Origin: Sanguibacter hominis ATCC BAA-789
GTDB lineage: Bacteria; Actinomycetota; Actinomycetes; Actinomycetales; Cellulomonadaceae
Assembly: GCF_012396185.1 (NCBI RefSeq)
Contig: NZ_JAAXOW010000001.1
Span: forward strand, 310,001 to 374,000
DNA length: 64,000 bases
Direction of reading: 5' to 3'
The position numbers and the translations under genes are program-made. The first letter of the stretch is position 1, and every line of letters starts with the position of its first letter. Under the pieces are notes generated by a model, which had not been told where the DNA came from, made no database searches, and saw only the letters and a program-made list of their open reading frames with translations. Shown piece after piece: positions 45,658-55,027 of this stretch.

Positions 45658-46404
45658 GTGTGCGCCGCAGGCGAACAGCCGCGGCGGTACGATGCGGCAG
45701 GGACGGCCGCCGTCCCCGCCGCGTCGTCAGACCGGTCCCCCCGCACGCGAACGACAGCCCCGGAGGCCATCATCTCCAGCGACAAGACCCTCAGCTGGGA
45801 CTACTGCGAGGACTTCCGCCCCGAGGACGAGGTCCTGCTGCGCGCGCGCGAGCGCGCCGCGCAGTACGGCTGCGCGGCCGTCGCCCCGGGAGCAGGCGCC
45901 GTGCTGCAGCTCCTCGCCGCGTCGGTGCAGGCGCGCACGGCCGTCGAGGTCGGCACGGGCACCGGCGTCGCGTCCCTGTGGATCCTGCGCGGCATGGCAC
46001 CCGACGGCGTCCTCACCACGATCGACATCGAGGCGGAGCACCAGCGCGCCGCCAAGGCCGCGTTCGCGGAGGACGGCATCAGGCCGACGCGCGTCCGTGC
46101 GATCACGGGCCGAGCGCTCGACGTCCTGCCGCGCCTCGCGGACGCCGCGTACGACCTCGTGCTCGTCGGCGCCGACAAGGCGAGCTACCCCGAGTACGTC
46201 GAGCAGGGCCTGCGGCTGCTGCGCCCGGGTGGCGTCCTCGTCGTCGACGACGCCCTCGCACGCGACCGGGTCGCGGACCCGGCCCGACGGGACGAGCTCA
46301 CGACGACCGTCCGCGAGGTGGGTCGCCGGCTGCGGGAGGACGAGCGCGTCGTCCCCGCCCTCATCCCCTCGGGCAGCGGGCTGCTCCTCGCCGTCCGGCG
46401 CTGA
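45658..46404 (+). CDS. O-methyltransferase family 3-type, start codon unclear
   Basis: A SAM-dependent methyltransferase of the Rv1220c/COMT-like group, divergent from sigE as in Mycobacterium. SAM site [19 protein letters not shown], then [57 protein letters not shown] (metal-binding Asp-Asp). The conserved part begins with [15 protein letters not shown]. The nearest standard in-frame start is GTG 45658, which lies upstream of a TACGAT -10 box (45688). No ATG, GTG or TTG lies between that box and the conserved region. An ATC at 45772 follows GGAGG by 5 nt. The gene is real; its 5' end is not settled. Confidence 0.82.
   Translation: MCAAGEQPRRYDAAGTAAVPAASSDRSPRTRTTAPEAIISSDKTLSWDYCEDFRPEDEVLLRARERAAQYGCAAVAPGAGAVLQLLAASVQARTAVEVGTGTGVASLWILRGMAPDGVLTTIDIEAEHQRAAKAAFAEDGIRPTRVRAITGRALDVLPRLADAAYDLVLVGADKASYPEYVEQGLRLLRPGGVLVVDDALARDRVADPARRDELTTTVREVGRRLREDERVVPALIPSGSGLLLAVRR
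45688..45693 (+). promoter_or_regulatory. -10 box (TACGAT) upstream of the O-methyltransferase
   Basis: A TANNNT match that would start transcription near 45700. This is downstream of the only standard start codon candidates of the gene. Confidence 0.4.
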
Positions 46405-46405
46405 C

Positions 46406-46423
46406 GCGACGCCAGGGCGTCGC
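46406..46423. terminator. Hairpin between convergent O-methyltransferase and aminopeptidase genes
   Basis: GCGACGCC (46406-46413), AG, GGCGTCGC (46416-46423); a stem of about 7 bp with a tight loop, 2 nt past one stop and 9 nt before the other. Confidence 0.5.
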
Positions 46424-46431
46424 TCCTCAGG

Positions 46432-48054
46432 TCAGAGCTGGTCGAGAGCGTCGAGCAGGAGCCTCACGCCGAAGCCTGTCGCACCCGCCGGGATCTCGTG
46501 CTTGTCCTTCTCGGCGATCGACGGCCCCGCGATGTCGAGGTGCGCCCACGGCTGCTCCCCCGCGAAGTGCTGGAGGAACAGAGCGGCGACGATCGAGCCG
46601 CCGCCGACGGACTCGACGGGCACGTTGCGCAGGTCGGCGACCGCCGACGACGTCACGGCGGACTCGTAGTCCGCGACGAGGGGCATGCGCCAGACGCGCT
46701 CCCCCGTGCGTCCGGCGGAGGCCTCGAGCGTCGCGGCGAGGGCGTCGTCAGACGCGTACAGCGCCGCGTGGTGCGGGCCGAGGCCCTGGACCGCCGCGCC
46801 CGTGAGGGTCGCGACGTCGACGACCACGTCGGGGGCGAGGCTCGTGCCCGCGTACGCGAGCGCGTCCGCAAGGACGAGTCGTCCCTCTGCGTCCGTGTTG
46901 CCGACCTCGACGGTCGTGCCGTCGTAGAGCCGCAGGACGTCGGCGGGGCGGTACGAGGCTCCGTCGAAGTGGTTCTCGGCGAGCGGCAGGACCGCGGTGA
47001 CGCGGTGCGGGCTGCGGCTGCGAGCCGCGCCGAGCACGGTCGCGAGCACGACGGCGGCGCCCGCCATGTCGGTCTTCATCGTCACCATCGAGGTGCGCGG
47101 CTTCACGTCGATGCCGCCCGTGTCGTAAGTGATGCCCTTGCCCACGAGCACGACGTGCCGGGCGCCCGCGACGACCGCCCCTGCGTCGTCGACCGGGCGG
47201 TAGCTCACGGTCACGAGTCGCGGCTCGCTCGCAGAACCCGAGCCGACGGCGAGGATGCCGCCGAAGCCGTCGCGGCGCAGCGCGGCGACGTCACGGACCT
47301 CGATCTCGAGGCCTTCCTCGGCACCGAGGCGTGCGGCGACGTCGGCGATCCACGCGGGGTTCGCGATGTTCGCCGGGGCGTTGGTGAGGTCCCGCGCGAG
47401 CCACGTGCCGCGGGCCGCCAGGACTGCGGCCTCGACCGCGGCCTCGTCGTGGCTGCCGAGCAGCACGAGCTGCTCGGCGGGCGCGGGTGCGGGTTCACCG
47501 GTCGCCTGTGTGGGCGAGCGGTACGCGCCGAGGAGGTACCCCTCGACGAACGCACGCTGGTGTGCGGGCGTGTCCGTGCCCGTCGCGGTGGTCAGGACGC
47601 GGCCGCGGCCGCGGGTGCGGCGCGCGAGCGCTGCGCCGGCCTTGCGCATGTCGCCGACGCTGCCCCGCCCGAGCCCGAGAAGGACGACACGCTCGGGCAG
47701 CCCGGCCCACGGGAGCGCGGTTCCCGCCCGCTGCGGGCGGGGAAGGTCGATGACGTGGGCCTGGCCGGCCCGTCCGTCGAAGTCGGCGCGCTCTGCGAGC
47801 TCGGCCAGGTCGATCCCGTACCTGACTCCCGCGTCGATCGTGCCGTGACGCGGCTCGAGGCCGTCCTCCTCCTCGGGCCCGGGGGCCACAGGGAGGACGA
47901 CGACCTCGACCTCGTCAGCGTTCAGGAAAGTGCAGTCGGCGAGACGACCCGAGGCCACGACGACCTCAGGGAGCGCACGCTCGGTGCGCCACGCGCTCGC
48001 CGCGTCCTGGTGCGACGACCTGAGCGAGGCCGACGCCGTGCCGGTGCGAGCCAA
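46432..48054 (-). CDS. pepA: M17 leucyl aminopeptidase, 540 aa
   Basis: A dinuclear-metal aminopeptidase that removes N-terminal residues from peptides in the cytoplasm. The family signature NTDAEGRLVLADALAYA is intact. GKGITYDTGGIDVKPRTSMVTMKTDMAGAAVV contains the metal ligands and catalytic Lys, and LPLAENHFDGASYRPADVL follows. The N-terminal domain is less conserved. The best start is TTG 48054, 5 nt after the DUF3117 stop, with no strong ribosome-binding site; a shorter start inside the first 50 residues is possible. Probably co-transcribed with DUF3117. Confidence 0.92.
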   Translation of the reverse strand: MARTGTASASLRSSHQDAASAWRTERALPEVVVASGRLADCTFLNADEVEVVVLPVAPGPEEEDGLEPRHGTIDAGVRYGIDLAELAERADFDGRAGQAHVIDLPRPQRAGTALPWAGLPERVVLLGLGRGSVGDMRKAGAALARRTRGRGRVLTTATGTDTPAHQRAFVEGYLLGAYRSPTQATGEPAPAPAEQLVLLGSHDEAAVEAAVLAARGTWLARDLTNAPANIANPAWIADVAARLGAEEGLEIEVRDVAALRRDGFGGILAVGSGSASEPRLVTVSYRPVDDAGAVVAGARHVVLVGKGITYDTGGIDVKPRTSMVTMKTDMAGAAVVLATVLGAARSRSPHRVTAVLPLAENHFDGASYRPADVLRLYDGTTVEVGNTDAEGRLVLADALAYAGTSLAPDVVVDVATLTGAAVQGLGPHHAALYASDDALAATLEASAGRTGERVWRMPLVADYESAVTSSAVADLRNVPVESVGGGSIVAALFLQHFAGEQPWAHLDIAGPSIAEKDKHEIPAGATGFGVRLLLDALDQL

Positions 48055-48059
48055 CTGAG

Positions 48060-48227
48060 TCAGCCCACGACGCCGTTCAGCGCAGCGCCCAGGTCGGACG
48101 CCTCCTGCGCGGTGAGCTCGACCACGAGCCGACCACCACCCTCGAGCGGGACGCGCATGATGATGCCGCGCCCTTCCTTCGTCACCTCGAGCGGTCCGTC
48201 CCCGGTCCTCGGCTTCATCGCAGCCAT
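48060..48227 (-). CDS. DUF3117 family small protein, 55 aa
   Basis: A near-invariant actinobacterial small protein of unknown function. MAAMKPRTGDGPLEVTKEGR and the following RVPLEGGGRLVVELTAQEA match the family as I know it, at its usual 55 residues. I chose ATG 48227 with GAGAGG 9 nt upstream. An earlier in-frame ATG (MPP start) sits right against that site. Transcription probably starts near a TAGAAT box at 48347-48352, leaving a leader of about 115 nt. Confidence 0.9.
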   Translation of the reverse strand: MAAMKPRTGDGPLEVTKEGRGIIMRVPLEGGGRLVVELTAQEASDLGAALNGVVG

Positions 48228-48346
48228 CGGTGGCATCCTCTCCTCAGTCGTGCCGTCACGTCGATCGTGGACCGCCAGGCAGCCGTACGCCGCGCTGCCC
48301 AGCAGCGAGGCGCGATCAGCCCCGCACGCAACGGGTGTCGACGGAC

Positions 48347-48352
48347 ATTCTA
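48347..48352 (-). promoter_or_regulatory. -10 box (TAGAAT) of the DUF3117-pepA promoter
   Basis: A TANNNT match on the minus strand, 120 nt before the DUF3117 start. Confidence 0.4.
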
Positions 48353-48380
48353 GGTCATCGCAGGCCCCGGGGGCGCAGCC

Positions 48381-48394
48381 GTCCCACCTGGGAC
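48381..48394. repeat. Perfect palindrome upstream of DUF3117
   Basis: GTCCCA CC TGGGAC, 6-bp arms, lies about 29 nt upstream of the TAGAAT box in the gap between the folP2-like gene and DUF3117. It may be an operator. Confidence 0.35.
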
Positions 48395-48431
48395 GACCTC
48401 GCCGCACGTGCCGCGACCTGCGCTCAGACCG

Positions 48432-49403
48432 TCACAGGCCGCGGACCGGCGCGCGCGGCGGCAGCTCCCCGCGCACAGCAGCGACCATGTCGAGCACCCG
48501 GCGCGTCGCGCGCACGTCGTGCGTACGGAAGACCCGCGCGCCCTGCCACGCTGCGAGGGCCGTCGCGGCCAGCGTGCCCTCGAGCCGCTCGTCGACCGGG
48601 AGGTCGAGGGTCTCGCCGACGAAGTCCTTGCGGGACAGCGCCATGAGGACCGGGTACCCGAGCGCGACGAGCGCCGCGGTGCGCCGGACGAGCTGGAGCG
48701 AGTCGACCGTGCGCTTGCCGAAGTCGTGCGTCGGGTCGACGAGGACCGAGCGTTCCGGGACCCCGCACGCGATCGCCCGGCGAGCGCCCGCGCTCAGCGT
48801 CGCCACGACGTCGGCGACGACCGCGTCGAGCGGGTCCGCGTCCGCGGGAGCGTCAGGCGGGAGGCTGAAGCGCACGTCGACGGGGTCCGTGCGGGGCGCT
48901 GCCCCGCCCGTGTGCGAGCAGACGACGCCGAGCCCGTGCTCCCCCGCGACCTCGACGAGGTGCGGGTCCGCACCGGCCCACGTGTCGTTGATGAGGTCGG
49001 CGCCTGCGGCGGCGACCTCCCGGGCGACCTCGGCGCGCCACGTGTCGACCGAGACGATCACGTCGGGGTGCTCGGCGCGCACGCGTGCGACGAACGGCGC
49101 GACCCTCGCGATCTCCTCGGCCGTGCCGACCTCGGGGCCCATGCCGGCCCGGACGCCTCCGACGTCGACGATCTCGGCCCCGTCGGCGACGGCGCGGGCG
49201 ACGGCATCCATCGCGGCCTCGTCGTCCGCGTAGCGCGCGGGCGCGTAGAACGAGTCCGTCGTGCGGTTGACGATCGCCATGACCGCGCCGCCCGCAGCGC
49301 CGACGGAACGTCCGCGCAGCACGAGGTCCGGCGCACGCGGCGGGACGGGGGCGAACGACGACGTGAGCGCCTCCCACGTCGTCGCCACGGCGGGTTCGTT
49401 CAC
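48432..49403 (-). CDS. Dihydropteroate synthase homologue, FolP2-like, 323 aa
   Basis: The TIM-barrel of dihydropteroate synthase is recognisable: MAIVNRTTDSFYAPARY (usually MGI.NVTPDSF), AEIVDVGGVRAGMG, VSVDTWRAEVA, INDTWAG, and LMALSRKDFVGETL. The pterin and phosphate loops deviate (DPTHDFGKRTVDSL in place of DPGFGFGK-type). Mycobacterium FolP2, at the same place beside the LOG gene, is reported to lack normal synthase activity, so this protein may have another role. GTG 49403 overlaps the upstream stop as GTGA. Confidence 0.82.
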   Translation of the reverse strand: MNEPAVATTWEALTSSFAPVPPRAPDLVLRGRSVGAAGGAVMAIVNRTTDSFYAPARYADDEAAMDAVARAVADGAEIVDVGGVRAGMGPEVGTAEEIARVAPFVARVRAEHPDVIVSVDTWRAEVAREVAAAGADLINDTWAGADPHLVEVAGEHGLGVVCSHTGGAAPRTDPVDVRFSLPPDAPADADPLDAVVADVVATLSAGARRAIACGVPERSVLVDPTHDFGKRTVDSLQLVRRTAALVALGYPVLMALSRKDFVGETLDLPVDERLEGTLAATALAAWQGARVFRTHDVRATRRVLDMVAAVRGELPPRAPVRGL

Positions 49404-50245
49404 GCGGGAGCGGTCCCGCGCTCGGCGGCGGAGGCCGCCTGCGCGGCCGCCACGTCAGCGGCGTAGGCCTCGGCGGCCCGGCGCTCCTCGTCGCGCAGCT
49501 GCGTGTCGCGGTCGACGACCGTCCGCACCGCTTCCTCAGCCGTGTCGACGACCTTGAGCAGGTCGATGTCCGCCTCGCGGATCATCCCGCGCTCGAGGAC
49601 CGGGCCGCGCAGCCACTCGATCATCGGCCCCCAGTACGACGAGTCGACGAGGACGATCGAGAAGCCCGTCACCTTGTGCGTCTGGACGAGCGTGAGCGCC
49701 TCGAACAGCTCGTCGAGGGTGCCAAAACCGCCCGGGAGCACGACGAAACCTGACGCGTACTTGACGAACATCGTCTTGCGGGCGAAGAAGTACCGGAAGT
49801 TCACACCGAGGTCGACGAACGGGTTCATGCCCTGCTCGAACGGCAGCTCGATGCCGAGGCCGACGGACACGCCGCCCGCCTCCTTGGCGCCCTTGTTGCC
49901 GGCCTCCATGATGCCCGGGCCGCCGCCGGTGATGACGGCGTAGCCGGCCTCGACGAGCCCGCGCGCGACGTCGACCGCGAGCTCGTAGTCCGGGTGGCCC
50001 GGCTGCGTGCGTGCGGACCCGAAGATGCTCATCGCAGGGCCGAGCTCGGCGAGCGCGCCGAAACCCTCGACGAACTCGCTCTGGATCCGCATGACGCGCC
50101 ACGGGTCGCCGTGCACCCAGTCGGCGCCGCCGCCCTTCGCGAGCAGCCGCTGGTCGGTCGTCTGGGCGGGGATCTGGTCGCCGCGCAGCAGGACAGGCCC
50201 CTTGCGGTAGCCCTTGCCCGGTTCGAAAACTCCGTCGTCGCTCAT
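49400..50245 (-). CDS. TIGR00730/LOG-family Rossmann-fold protein, 281 aa
   Basis: A lysine decarboxylase-like/LOG protein. Motifs: [16 protein letters not shown] and [17 protein letters not shown], the PGGxGTxxE phosphoribohydrolase signature. LOG proteins release cytokinin-like bases from nucleotides; bacterial forms act as nucleotide 5'-monophosphate phosphoribohydrolases. The first 55 residues ([21 protein letters not shown]) are an extension common in Actinobacteria. Start ATG 50245 is set by TAGGGT-N7-ATG. The gene order LOG-folP2 is shared with Mycobacterium. Confidence 0.88.
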   Translation of the reverse strand: MSDDGVFEPGKGYRKGPVLLRGDQIPAQTTDQRLLAKGGGADWVHGDPWRVMRIQSEFVEGFGALAELGPAMSIFGSARTQPGHPDYELAVDVARGLVEAGYAVITGGGPGIMEAGNKGAKEAGGVSVGLGIELPFEQGMNPFVDLGVNFRYFFARKTMFVKYASGFVVLPGGFGTLDELFEALTLVQTHKVTGFSIVLVDSSYWGPMIEWLRGPVLERGMIREADIDLLKVVDTAEEAVRTVVDRDTQLRDEERRAAEAYAADVAAAQAASAAERGTAPA

Positions 50246-50252
50246 GGTCCTC

Positions 50253-50258
50253 ACCCTA
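50253..50258 (-). promoter_or_regulatory. -10 box (TAGGGT) of a leaderless LOG promoter
   Basis: Minus strand TAGGGT, 7 nt, ATG 50245. It overlaps the dapE stop codon. Confidence 0.5.
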
Positions 50259-51443
50259 GGACGCGGAGGTGGCCTGCGTGAGCCAGGAGAGGAGCGCGTC
50301 GTAGCACGTACGGATCTGGGTGACCGGGCACCGTTCGTCGTCCTTGTGGGCGAGCAGCGGGTCACCAGGGCCGAAGTTGACCGCAGGGACGCCCAGCTCG
50401 GCGAAGCGGGCGACGTCGGTCCAGCCGAGCTTCGCGGTCGGGACGCCGCCGGCGCGCCCGAGGACGGACTCGACGAACTGGGCTGCGAGCGGGTGCGTGA
50501 GCCCCGGCCGCGCTCCCCCGGCGGCGTCGGTCACCGTCACCTCGTACCCGTCGAAGACCTCGCGGACGTGCGCCTCGGCCTGCGCGAGCGTCAGGTCTGG
50601 CGCGAACCGGTAGTTGACCGTGACGATGCACTCGTCCGGGACGACGTTCCCGGCGATGCCACCCCGGATGCCGACAGCGTTGAGGCCCTCGCGGTACTCG
50701 AGCCCGTCGACGTCGACCGTGCGGGGCTCGTACCCGGCCAGGCGCGCGAGGACCGGCGCGGTGTCGTGGATCGCGTTGCGCCCCATCCAGGCGCGCGCAG
50801 AGTGTGCGGTCACACCGGGGACACGCACGTCGACGCGCAACGTGCCGTTGCAGCCGCCCTCGATCCCGGCGGCCGTCGGCTCGCCGAGGATCGCGAAGTC
50901 TCCCGCGAGCCACCCGGGGTGCTCCCGGACGAGCCGTCCGAGCCCGTTGAGGTTCGCGGCGACCTCCTCGTGGTCGTAGAACACCCACGTGACGTCGGCG
51001 GCCGCGGGCAGGTCCCCTCCGACGCGCGCGGCGAGCGCGAGCGCGACCCCGACACCGCCCTTCATGTCGACCGTGCCGCGACCCCACAGGACCTCGTCGT
51101 CGCCCTCGCCTGTCCGCCACGTCGGCACGTTGGCGACGCCGGGCTGGCCCGGGCGGTCGGCGACCGGCACCGTGTCGAGATGCCCTGCGACGACGACGCG
51201 GCGCGGCAGGCCGAGGTTCGTCCGGGCGACGACGGCGTCGCCGTCGCGCAGCACCTCGAGGTGGTCGAGGCCGCGCAGCGCGGCCTCGACGGCATCGGCG
51301 AGCCGGGTCTCGTCGCCGCTCACGGACGCGACGTCGCACACCGCGGCCGTCAGGTCGACGACGTCGGCGCGCAGGTCGAGAGGTGCGGGGACGGCGTAAG
51401 GGTCGGGTGCGGCGGTGCCGGGCGGCGTGGTGTCGTGGGTCAC
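50256..51443 (-). CDS. dapE: Succinyl-diaminopimelate desuccinylase, 395 aa
   Basis: It releases succinate from N-succinyl-LL-diaminopimelate, a late step of lysine and cell-wall diaminopimelate synthesis. M20 motifs: [15 protein letters not shown] (first metal His), [16 protein letters not shown] (bridging Asp and next residues), [14 protein letters not shown] (catalytic Glu pair), [15 protein letters not shown], and [15 protein letters not shown] near the C-terminus. GTG 51443 is supported by TAGGGT-N6-GTG. It is divergent from dapD, which makes its pathway precursor. Confidence 0.93.
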   Translation of the reverse strand: MTHDTTPPGTAAPDPYAVPAPLDLRADVVDLTAAVCDVASVSGDETRLADAVEAALRGLDHLEVLRDGDAVVARTNLGLPRRVVVAGHLDTVPVADRPGQPGVANVPTWRTGEGDDEVLWGRGTVDMKGGVGVALALAARVGGDLPAAADVTWVFYDHEEVAANLNGLGRLVREHPGWLAGDFAILGEPTAAGIEGGCNGTLRVDVRVPGVTAHSARAWMGRNAIHDTAPVLARLAGYEPRTVDVDGLEYREGLNAVGIRGGIAGNVVPDECIVTVNYRFAPDLTLAQAEAHVREVFDGYEVTVTDAAGGARPGLTHPLAAQFVESVLGRAGGVPTAKLGWTDVARFAELGVPAVNFGPGDPLLAHKDDERCPVTQIRTCYDALLSWLTQATSAS

Positions 51444-51449
51444 GTCCCG

Positions 51450-51455
51450 ACCCTA
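51450..51455 (-). promoter_or_regulatory. -10 box (TAGGGT) of a leaderless dapE promoter
   Basis: Minus strand TAGGGT, CGGGAC, GTG 51443. Confidence 0.6.
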
Positions 51456-51511
51456 GACGAGCGCGGCGTTCGTCGTGCGAGACGTCTCGCCCACGGGCGG
51501 GGCCCGCACCA

Positions 51512-51517
51512 TAGGCT
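51512..51517 (+). promoter_or_regulatory. -10 box (TAGGCT) of a leaderless dapD promoter
   Basis: TAGGCT, 7 nt, ATG 51525. The dapD and dapE -10 boxes lie 56 nt apart, back to back. Confidence 0.6.
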
Positions 51518-51524
51518 CTCCTGC

Positions 51525-52475
51525 ATGACTTCGCGCGCAGCCTGGGGCCTCGGACTTGCCTCGATCCACTCTGACGGAACCGTCCTCGACACGTGGTACC
51601 CGCAGCCCCGACTCGGGTCGGCCCCTGCCGAGGAGGACGCGCTCGCAGCAGAGCTGCGTGCGCTCGAGGCGACGGACGACGCGCGCGGCGTGCGTCGCGT
51701 GCTCGTGACGACCGAGATCGACCTCGACGCCGCGCCTGCCGACGCGAGCGACGTCTACCTGCGCCTGCACCTGCTGTCGCACCGCCTCGTCCGTCCCCAC
51801 GGCCTCGACCTGACCGGGATCTTCGGCCACCTCGCGAACGTCGTGTGGACCAACCACGGCCCCTGCTCGACCGTCGACTTCGAGACGACCCGCCTGCGCC
51901 TGTCCGCGCGCGGTCCGGTCGTCGTCTACGGCGTCGACAAGTTCCCCCGCATGGTCGACTACGTCCTGCCGACCGGCGTGCGCATCGCCGACGCCGACCG
52001 TGTGCGGCTCGGCGCGCACCTCGCCGACGGCACGACCGTCATGCACGAGGGCTTCGTCAACTTCAACGCGGGCACGCTCGGCCACTCGATGGTCGAGGGC
52101 CGCATCTCGGCGGGCGTCACCGTTGGCGACGGCTCGGACATCGGCGGCGGTGCGTCGATCATGGGCACGCTGTCCGGCGGCGGCACGCAGGTCGTGACGA
52201 TCGGCGAGCGCTCGCTCCTCGGCGCGAACGCGGGCATCGGCATCCCGCTCGGCAACGACTGCGTCGTCGAGGCCGGGCTGTACGTCACGGCGGGCACGAA
52301 GGTCACGCTCGTCGGCCGCACGGACGACGACGGCGCTCCCGTCACGGTCAAGGCGCGCGAGCTCGCAGGCCGCGACAACCTGCTGCTGCGGCGCAACTCG
52401 GTCACGGGTGCGGTCGAGGCGGTCGACCGGGCCGGCACGGGCATCGTCCTGAACGCGGCCCTGCACGCCAACTGA
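51525..52475 (+). CDS. dapD: Tetrahydrodipicolinate N-succinyltransferase, actinobacterial type, 316 aa
   Basis: It succinylates tetrahydrodipicolinate with succinyl-CoA. The C-terminal half is a left-handed beta helix of hexapeptide turns ([75 protein letters not shown]). EGFVNFNAG is the actinobacterial DapD substrate region. The N-terminal 150 residues form the alpha/beta domain. The frame is open far upstream inside dapE as a shadow. It is followed after 1 nt by the secreted lysozyme-like gene. Confidence 0.95.
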   Translation: MTSRAAWGLGLASIHSDGTVLDTWYPQPRLGSAPAEEDALAAELRALEATDDARGVRRVLVTTEIDLDAAPADASDVYLRLHLLSHRLVRPHGLDLTGIFGHLANVVWTNHGPCSTVDFETTRLRLSARGPVVVYGVDKFPRMVDYVLPTGVRIADADRVRLGAHLADGTTVMHEGFVNFNAGTLGHSMVEGRISAGVTVGDGSDIGGGASIMGTLSGGGTQVVTIGERSLLGANAGIGIPLGNDCVVEAGLYVTAGTKVTLVGRTDDDGAPVTVKARELAGRDNLLLRRNSVTGAVEAVDRAGTGIVLNAALHAN

Positions 52476-52476
52476 C

Positions 52477-53457
52477 GTGACCGGTCGCGCAGGGGGCGCC
52501 ACGTCGGTACGTCCCCGACCTGCGGCGGGCCGGCCCGCCGCGCGCGGGACGGTGCGGCGGCCGACCGCGCGCCGTCGGGTCGCGCGAGCGCTCGTCGTCG
52601 TCGGCATCGTCGTGGGCCTGCTCGCGGGCGCGATCGGCGCCGTGATGATCATGCTCGACAAGATGCGGCCCGTCCCGGAGGCCGCGCACCGCTGCTACGC
52701 GGAGCTCGACGGCACCCCGTGGTCGCTCGATCCCGAGCAGGCGCAGAACGCCGCGCTCTTCGCCGCGATGGCGGCTGAGCGCGGCCTTCCCGCACGGGCG
52801 GTGACGATCGCGATCGCGACCGCCCTCCAGGAGTCGCGGATGATCAACATCGACTACGGGGACCGGGACTCCGTCGGGCTGTTCCAGCAGCGGCCGTCCC
52901 AGGGCTGGGGCTCCGTCGAGGAGATCATGGACCCGGTGTACTCGACAGGGAAGTTCTACGACGGGCTGGTCAAGGTCGACGGGTACACCGACCTCGAGGT
53001 CACGGTCGCGGCGCAGGCTGTCCAGCGCTCGGGCTTCCCCGACGCGTACGCGCAGCACGAGACGCGCGCCCGGGCCTGGGCGTCCGCGCTCACCGGCCAG
53101 AGCCCCGAGACGCTCACGTGCGAGCTGCGTGATGCGCTGCCCGGTGGGGACGTCGCGCGGCTCGCCGCGCGCGCGGACCGCGACCTGCCGTCCGCGGAGG
53201 TCTCGACGGACGCCGCCCGACGGAGCGTGTCCCTCGCTCCCGGCGGTCTCGCCACGGGCGACGGCAGCGCCGCGAGCCGCGTCCGGGCGGCGCTCGCGAG
53301 CTGGGCGGTCGCCGTCGCCGACGAGCAGCAGGTCGAGTCCGTCAGCCTCGACGGTCGGACGTGGCAACGCGAGTCAGGAGCCTGGACGGACACGGACGCC
53401 GTCGAGTCCGCGTTGCGCGGTCCCGACGGCGTCGTGGTGGTCACCGTCGCGCGGTGA
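52477..53457 (+). CDS. Membrane-anchored lysozyme-like protein of unknown function, 326 aa
   Basis: GTG 52477 follows the dapD stop by one base. A basic N-terminus and one helix (ALVVVGIVVGLLAGAIGAVMIML, residues 38-60) anchor an outer domain. TIAIATALQESRMINIDYGDRDSVGLFQQRPSQGWG near residue 110 is a well-conserved actinobacterial block, sometimes labelled heavy metal transporter without basis that I can see. The ALQESR Glu and following Ser/Gly-Leu-Phe-Gln resemble the SLT catalytic Glu and its ESxxxxGxxGLMQ pattern. I therefore infer a peptidoglycan-lytic or inactive lysozyme fold. The C-terminal 150 residues are unassigned. Confidence 0.75.
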   Translation: MTGRAGGATSVRPRPAAGRPAARGTVRRPTARRRVARALVVVGIVVGLLAGAIGAVMIMLDKMRPVPEAAHRCYAELDGTPWSLDPEQAQNAALFAAMAAERGLPARAVTIAIATALQESRMINIDYGDRDSVGLFQQRPSQGWGSVEEIMDPVYSTGKFYDGLVKVDGYTDLEVTVAAQAVQRSGFPDAYAQHETRARAWASALTGQSPETLTCELRDALPGGDVARLAARADRDLPSAEVSTDAARRSVSLAPGGLATGDGSAASRVRAALASWAVAVADEQQVESVSLDGRTWQRESGAWTDTDAVESALRGPDGVVVVTVAR

Positions 53458-53490
53458 CCTGGGTCTGCATGGCCCCGGTCGAGCGTGTCG

Positions 53491-54789
<1,299 letters not shown>

Positions 54790-54971
54790 GGCTTCCTTCC
54801 TCGGTGCTGCGTGGCATGTGCCTGCGAGCATCCCTGCTGTGCCTGTGGCCATCGCGGCAGCTCCCTGTGCAGCACCGGGTGCGGCGGGCTACGTCGGCCG
54901 TCCTCTCCCGAGGCTAGCCGCGCCTCACCCCGGACCGCCATCTGCACAGGGTCACGGGGACCTATGATTTC

Positions 54972-54987
54972 CGTGATCCCCGTCACA
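54972..54987. promoter_or_regulatory. CRP/GlxR-like site upstream of gltA
   Basis: CGTGATCCCCGTCACA matches TGTGA-N6-TCACA with one mismatch (first base). It is about 183 nt before the gltA start. I cannot place a confident -10 box for gltA. Confidence 0.45.
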
Positions 54988-54991
54988 AAAG

Positions 54992-55005
54992 AGGACCGAA
55001 GGCCC
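54992..55005. promoter_or_regulatory. DevR-like sequence upstream of gltA
   Basis: AGGACCGAAGGCCC differs from GGGAC-N4-G-N-CCC in the first base. The 16-nt string at 54993-55008 is identical to 37807-37822 before sdhC. Confidence 0.4.
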
Positions 55006-55027
55006 AGGGATGGCCCGCGCGGGAGTG

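Noticed and set aside
48381-48394. DevR-like box before DUF3117
   Set aside because: The arms are GTCCC...GGGAC, the reverse orientation of the GGGAC...GTCCC palindrome, so it does not fit that motif.
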